Shown: piece after piece, positions 14,037 through 15,609 of the stretch
Position numbering within the stretch: the stretch's first letter is position 1
Layout: each line of letters starts with the position of its first letter
Assembly: GCA_946531785.1 (NCBI GenBank)
Contig: CAMNAT010000019.1
Location: 1-15,609, forward strand
Length of the DNA stretch: 15,609 nucleotides
From: an uncultured Oscillospiraceae bacterium
Lineage (GTDB): Bacteria; Bacillota; Clostridia; UBA1381
Direction: 5' to 3'
Notes under the pieces: model-generated
What the model was told of the DNA's origin: nothing
The model's input: the letters and a program-made list of their open reading frames with translations, nothing else
Databases searched by the model: none
Made by a program: the position numbers and the translations under genes

Positions 14037-15609
14037 ATGCAAAGAAAAACAATTTCTGTAATGACAGCGCTGCTGCTTATGCTCCCTGCCGTTAAAGTAA
14101 ATGCACAAGAGCCGGACAGTAAACAGTTATATGTGGAAAAAGAAATATATTCGCTTGATTTTACAGGTGCGGATACGGTAAACACTGTGACCGCGTCATC
14201 AACAGATGAGGAAAAGGCAATTCTGATGACATGGCAGCCGTCGGGGCTGGCTGAGACCAATATATTTACCGGCTTTGCGAACGGCAATGCGGCGCATATA
14301 TACGGTGTAGTAAAGGATGATCTGATAAAGCCTGACGATGAGATATTAAAACTGACCGCAACTGCATCTGCAACGAATGCTTACATGGACATAAAAACCG
14401 ATGTGGCAGAGAAGGATTACTATATAGGAGAAGGCGATCTGCTTTCTGTTTCCTTTGATTTTTATGCTAACGGAACAAAAACAGTATTAAGGACAGGGCG
14501 AACGGTTGGCGAGAGCGATGACGGTCTGATTTATTTGGTAAAGGGCGAAGGACAGCGCTTGCTTGAGATCTCCTCCGATGCAAAACTGAACACCTTCGGT
14601 TCAGCCTATGGAGAAACGGTTCAGCTGCCCATGTATTCAGATCCTGAAGAAACCGTATACGGGCATGACAATAAGTGGCACAACATAGAGCTTTTAATAA
14701 GCTCGGAAAATAAATATCAGATCTACTTTGACGGAGAGGCATTAAATGACGGTCAGTGGTTTGACTTTGACACTAAGGACAACGCCGATGGCAATACCGC
14801 CTGTACCTTCGGCGCGGCGGAGGACGGGCGCACGCGGCTGAGTTTCAGAGGTTTTACTACTTTGAGAGTGTATAACTGCCACGGAGCAGCGTCGGGGACA
14901 CAGTATTTTGACAACTTTCGATATACTGTTCGTGACAATATAACGAATGAGTACAAGCCTCCGGCGGTAAGCTTTGCAAATGTCACAGTTTCCTCTTTGG
15001 AGCTTGAAGCGGGCGAAGAATATGAGCTTGAGATCGAAGCGGACTCAGTTTGCCCCGATAGGATCAAGGTTTATTTGGACGATGAATTGGCGGCTGAGTA
15101 CAGCGGAAAAAGCTGCAAATACAAATATACTGCGGCAGAAGGGATGCACACTGTTTCCGCAGAGGCTGTCGATGCCTTGGGTGAAGTGAGCGAACGCTGC
15201 GCTGTCAGATTCATCGTATCACCGAAAATAGAGATCGAAGGCAGCTTTAACGGCGGAGAGACAAGAGGTATTTATAATAATTCTGACGAAAAACGCGTTG
15301 GATTTGAAGCGATATGTAAAAACGGTCTGGACAGAATAGAGTTTTTTATAAACAATATAAAAGTGTCTCAGACAACGGAAGCTGTTACCGAATTTGATTT
15401 CAGCAGCTTTGGCGCAGGCGAGCTGATCATAACTGCGGTCGTGTACGACAGCAGCGGAAGCTCAAAAAGCTTTGATTATACAGCCGAGGTAAAGCTGAAC
15501 AAGACCACCTTGTTATGGAACGAGGATTACAGCACCTATACTGATGAGGCGAGCAGCTCGATAGGCAGCATAAACCTCACAGCGAAAAACGGATATTATG
15601 CACCGGTGA
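14037..15609 (+). CDS. Partial secreted multidomain beta-sandwich/Ig-like protein, cut by window edge
   Basis: An ATG at 14037 follows a GGGAGGG site at 14024-14030 and opens a frame of 524 codons that reaches the window end without a stop, so the C terminus is missing. The signal peptide likely ends at VNA near residue 23. Residues about 35-305 form one or two concanavalin-like jelly-roll regions; WHNIELLISS...YFDGEAL near 215-235 and YFDNFRY near 291-297 are typical strands. Two Ig-like repeats follow at about 310-393 and 395-480, each with strands ending in a D-x-x-G turn. A new beta-sandwich seems to start with WNEDYSTYTDE near 495. No SLH domain or catalytic motif is visible; either may lie in the missing part. 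It begins 12 bases after the lyase-like gene, clearly in the same operon, and is probably another secreted carbohydrate-active or binding protein. Confidence 0.85.
   Translation, partial: MQRKTISVMTALLLMLPAVKVNAQEPDSKQLYVEKEIYSLDFTGADTVNTVTASSTDEEKAILMTWQPSGLAETNIFTGFANGNAAHIYGVVKDDLIKPDDEILKLTATASATNAYMDIKTDVAEKDYYIGEGDLLSVSFDFYANGTKTVLRTGRTVGESDDGLIYLVKGEGQRLLEISSDAKLNTFGSAYGETVQLPMYSDPEETVYGHDNKWHNIELLISSENKYQIYFDGEALNDGQWFDFDTKDNADGNTACTFGAAEDGRTRLSFRGFTTLRVYNCHGAASGTQYFDNFRYTVRDNITNEYKPPAVSFANVTVSSLELEAGEEYELEIEADSVCPDRIKVYLDDELAAEYSGKSCKYKYTAAEGMHTVSAEAVDALGEVSERCAVRFIVSPKIEIEGSFNGGETRGIYNNSDEKRVGFEAICKNGLDRIEFFINNIKVSQTTEAVTEFDFSSFGAGELIITAVVYDSSGSSKSFDYTAEVKLNKTTLLWNEDYSTYTDEASSSIGSINLTAKNGYYAPV

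Noticed and set aside
1..15609. CRISPR array, tRNA, rRNA, insertion sequence or prophage genes
   Set aside because: I saw no regularly spaced repeats with unique spacers, no cloverleaf or rRNA sequence, and no transposase, integrase or phage structural genes.

Overview
The window looks like chromosomal DNA from a low-to-moderate GC Gram-positive bacterium, most plausibly an uncultured gut Clostridia member. The evidence is strong GGAGG-type ribosome binding sites, TTGATA/TATAAT promoters, a lipobox lipoprotein, and three consecutive proteins with S-layer homology (SLH) domains. SLH-anchored carbohydrate-active proteins next to a GH105 enzyme recall pectin-degrading gut Firmicutes such as Monoglobus. 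That placement is a guess from gene content; no rRNA or taxonomic marker is present.

Layout. Bases 1-462 hold no intact gene, only AT-rich hairpins and a near-consensus promoter. Bases 463-991 are an aldo/keto reductase broken by an internal deletion that removes the catalytic core; a terminator follows. An AraC-family regulator lies on the minus strand (1045-1899). It is divergent from a long plus-strand run that begins at 2120 and continues past the right edge. The run encodes an LplA-like solute-binding lipoprotein, a cytoplasmic GH105 unsaturated uronyl hydrolase, an SLH protein of unknown function, a second large SLH protein with beta-rich repeats, a 1647-residue SLH-anchored heparinase II/III-like protein, and the first 524 codons of another secreted multidomain protein (14037 to the edge).

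How the genes may work together. Gaps between the plus-strand genes are short (29, 41, -4, 1 and 12 bases), and I see no convincing terminator between them, so this is probably one operon of at least 13.5 kb. A coherent reading is a Gram-positive polysaccharide utilisation locus. The wall-anchored lyase-like protein would cut a uronic-acid polysaccharide, the lipoprotein would capture the oligosaccharides, and GH105 would remove the unsaturated terminal uronate in the cytoplasm. The AraC-type protein would sense a sugar and switch the operon on. A 10-bp direct repeat with exactly 21-bp spacing just upstream of a promoter with a good -10 but poor -35 is a strong candidate operator. No ABC permeases or ATPase are in the window, so the transporter must be completed elsewhere.

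The least understood parts are the two SLH proteins at 4806-9079, whose main domains I do not recognise, and the domain architecture of the lyase-like protein. I found no tRNA, rRNA, CRISPR array or insertion sequence.
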